Shown: one piece after another, positions 62,469 through 64,000 of the stretch
Numbering within the stretch: the stretch's first letter is position 1
Layout: each line of letters begins with the position of its first letter
Source of the DNA: Alphaproteobacteria bacterium
Lineage (GTDB): Bacteria; Myxococcota_A; UBA796; GCA-2862545
DNA length: 64,000 nucleotides
Direction of reading: 5' to 3'
NCBI GenBank assembly: GCA_020632925.1
Contig: JACKER010000007.1
Span: 434,001 to 498,000, forward strand
The notes under the pieces: generated by a model
Databases searched by the model: none
The model's input: the letters and a program-made list of their open reading frames with translations, nothing else
What the model was told of the DNA's origin: nothing
Made by a program: the position numbers and the translations under genes

Positions 62469-63403
62469 CAGGAGCCCCCGTCTTCGCGCCGACCGACGCG
62501 CCCGTCCCACTGCACCCCGACCGACGCCGTCCAGCTGTCCGTGGGGTTGTTGATCGCCGCTGCGGTCCCGAGCACCGAGCCCGCGAAGGTCAGCGGCCCG
62601 CTACCCCGGACGACCAGGGTGCCGCCGGCGCGGACCACGAAGACGGACAGCGCGGTGAACCGGTCCGGATCGGTCGCGTCGATCTCGCCGAACGCCAGAC
62701 CCGGACGGGACAGCAGGAACGCGGTCGGCCCGATGGCCATCGACGTGGTCGGTCCGAGCAGGATCTCGGTGGAGGCAACGATCTCGTCCCTGGGAGCGGG
62801 CACGTCGACCGCGGGATCGAGCAGGGGGTACTCGTTGGTGTTCCTCGTCCGGAACCGGTAGCCGCCCTCGACCCAGCCGCTCCAGTAGCCCTTGCCGAGC
62901 GAGCCGGTGCGCCCCACCGTCAGCAGGGGAGCGACGTCGATCGTGCCCTCGCCGAGGTTGGTGATGCGCTCCCGCGTGTCCGCGGTGGTCTGGCCGAGCC
63001 GGAGCTCCGCCGACAGGGACAGCGAGATCGGCGCGCCGAAGTACTCGTCGAGCACGAGCGCCTTGAGCTGCGTCTCGATGACGCCGACGCCCTGCGTGGT
63101 CTTGCAGGCGTCGAGCCCGAGCGCGCCGCACAGCTCGGCGTCCGGTCGGGTCGCCTCCACGCGGTACCAGGGGAGGAGGAGCTCGACCTCCATCCGGCTG
63201 CCGAGCCCGATGGTGGCGATGCCCTTCACGCCGAGCTTCTGGATGCCCTCGCCGACCTCGGTGAGCGCGCGGTCGGCGCCGGAGTCGGTGCCCAGCGTGC
63301 CGAAGCGCTGCCCCTCGACCCCCACGAACACGGTGACGCGGTCCTTCCCGGCGGTCCAGGGTCCGCTGCCCGCGAGGGCCACGCTCGTCCACCACACCAG
63401 CAA
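62468..63403 (-). CDS. Outer-membrane beta-barrel-type protein
   Basis: A 311-aa exported protein: MLVWWTSVALAGSG signal, then alternating amphipathic strands (RMEVELLLPWYRVEA, TQLKALVLDEYFGAPISLSLSAELRLGQT, GWVEGGYRFRT, FVVRAGGTLVVRGSGPLTFAGSVLG) ending in VGVQWDGRVGRR. It resembles the MetA/phenol-degradation-type outer-membrane barrels. Two Cys (CGALGLDAC) may form a disulfide. First gene of the operon with the kinase and ADP-ribosylglycohydrolase. Function unknown. Confidence 0.65.
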   Translation of the reverse strand: MLVWWTSVALAGSGPWTAGKDRVTVFVGVEGQRFGTLGTDSGADRALTEVGEGIQKLGVKGIATIGLGSRMEVELLLPWYRVEATRPDAELCGALGLDACKTTQGVGVIETQLKALVLDEYFGAPISLSLSAELRLGQTTADTRERITNLGEGTIDVAPLLTVGRTGSLGKGYWSGWVEGGYRFRTRNTNEYPLLDPAVDVPAPRDEIVASTEILLGPTTSMAIGPTAFLLSRPGLAFGEIDATDPDRFTALSVFVVRAGGTLVVRGSGPLTFAGSVLGTAAAINNPTDSWTASVGVQWDGRVGRREDGGS

Positions 63404-63497
63404 CCGACACCCCTGCGCGGAACGGACCGGGATCCGGAAGCGGATCGCGGGAGGCCATCCTACCCGTGGTCCGCTTCCCCCGTGCGTTCGTTACATG

Positions 63498-63509
63498 ACG
63501 GACGTCCGT
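63498..63509. promoter_or_regulatory. Palindrome upstream of ssb
   Basis: ACGGACGTCCGT is a perfect 12-bp palindrome, 95 bp before the ssb start in a 200-bp intergenic region. A nearby GTCGAC pair (63511-63529 region) adds further symmetry. It may be an operator for ssb or for the divergent operon. It does not match a LexA box known to me. No terminator is evident. Confidence 0.35.
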
Positions 63510-63603
63510 CGTCGACTGCTGTCGGTCGACGGGGAAAGCACCTCTTTCCGTTGGCCTGCGACCTGCACTCGCGGCGTCGCGCACATCACAACGGAGGTGC
63601 TTC

Positions 63604-63999
63604 ATGCGTGGAATGAACAGGATCGTGCTCGTCGGACGTCTGGGTCGGGACCCGGAGCTGCGTCAGGGGAAGGGGGGCGGCGCGTTCTGCACCTTCCCGG
63701 TCGCGACCAACCGCAACAAGCGCGACGGCGATCAGTGGGTGGAGGAGACGGACTGGCACGACGTGCGGGTGTTCGGCGACGACGCGGAGCGGTGCGTCCG
63801 CCGCCTGCGGAAGGGCTCGGTGGTCGCGGTGGACGGCGCGATGGTCTACGACACGTGGACCGATGACGCCGGCCAGAAGCGGCGGAGCGCGAAGGTCGCC
63901 GCCACCCGCGTCCAGTTCGTCGCCGATCTCAAGGAGGGCGCGACCCCCGACCCGGCCCCGGATCGCGAGCCCGCCATCGACGCCGACCTGCCGTACTGA
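63604..63999 (+). CDS. ssb: Single-stranded DNA-binding protein
   Basis: A 131-aa OB-fold protein that coats ssDNA in replication and repair. NRIVLVGRLGRDPELRQ, FCTFPVATNR, ETDWHDVRVFGDDAERC and KGSVVAVDGAMVYDTWTD are family hallmarks. The acidic tail ends DADLPY, a variant of the DDDIPF tip that recruits partners; it is short. ATG 63604 follows CGGAGG. A second ATG at 63613 (MNRIVLVG) gives the normal family start and is equally likely. The gene is complete, ending one base before the window ends. Confidence 0.93.
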   Translation: MRGMNRIVLVGRLGRDPELRQGKGGGAFCTFPVATNRNKRDGDQWVEETDWHDVRVFGDDAERCVRRLRKGSVVAVDGAMVYDTWTDDAGQKRRSAKVAATRVQFVADLKEGATPDPAPDREPAIDADLPY

Positions 64000-64000
64000 G

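Noticed and set aside
59643..62861. A 1072-aa open frame on the plus strand
   Set aside because: It is antisense to the ADP-ribosylglycohydrolase, kinase and barrel genes; its Ser/Arg-rich stretches mirror their codons.

Overview
The window looks like a chromosomal segment of a high-GC, aerobic or microaerobic Gram-negative bacterium. A myxobacterium-like (Myxococcota) or related former deltaproteobacterial lineage is my best guess. The basis is very GC-rich coding, three large Hanks-type Ser/Thr kinases, many Cys-anchored lipoproteins with Thr/Asp-rich linkers, a large FG-GAP plus thrombospondin-type-3 lipoprotein, an Rhs fragment, a deoxyhypusine-synthase-like protein and a complete cbb3 oxidase locus. 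No rRNA, tRNA or CRISPR array was seen. The taxonomic placement is an inference.

Layout. 0.1-5 kb: a multiheme c-type lipoprotein, an alkaline-phosphatase-superfamily lipoprotein with Thr at the sulfatase nucleophile position, and an EF-hand-like membrane protein. 5-13.2 kb: a TauE/SafE-like gene divergent from ccoNOQP-GHIS. The shared spacer holds two outward-facing sigma-54-type promoters and an 18-bp dyad between them. 13.2-17.3 kb: the FG-GAP/TSP3 lipoprotein and a methyltransferase. 17.3-20.6 kb: a lower-GC accessory island with 436-bp tandem composite repeats, a MITE-like hairpin element and an orphan Rhs C-terminal module (HEDSH metallopeptidase-like tip) overlapping a small lipoprotein gene that may be its immunity gene. 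20.6-30 kb: a DUF4143 ATPase, the deoxyhypusine-synthase-like gene, a kinase/AAA/TPR regulator overlapping a nuclease-like gene, and lipoproteins. 29.4-33.5 kb: DUF2071, endonuclease III, a canonical sulfatase and a DprE1-like oxidase. 33.6-39.4 kb: a YiaA/B protein, two arylsulfotransferase-like lipoproteins, an acyl-CoA dehydrogenase with a TetR-type operator, and an S51 peptidase. 39.5-52.3 kb: agmatinase plus a kinase-thioredoxin-like fusion, a five-gene envelope operon, TerB-like and HAD genes, and a minus-strand run containing ruvBA. 52.4-59.7 kb: a type II fatty-acid/polyketide-like cluster (two ACPs, two ketosynthases, dehydratase, ketoreductase, phytoene-desaturase-like flavoenzyme, polysaccharide deacetylase). 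59.7-64 kb: ADP-ribosylglycohydrolase, a transmembrane kinase and an outer-membrane-type protein in one operon, then ssb.

How the genes work together. The ccoNOQP-GHIS block encodes a high-affinity terminal oxidase together with its Cu/FeS assembly factors. The fatty-acid-like block is tightly coupled by start/stop overlaps and could make an unusual, possibly polyunsaturated, acyl product. Gene pairs throughout the window are coupled by 4-nt ATGA/GTGA/TTGA overlaps, so operon membership is well supported.

All family names come from motif recognition by eye. No database search was possible.
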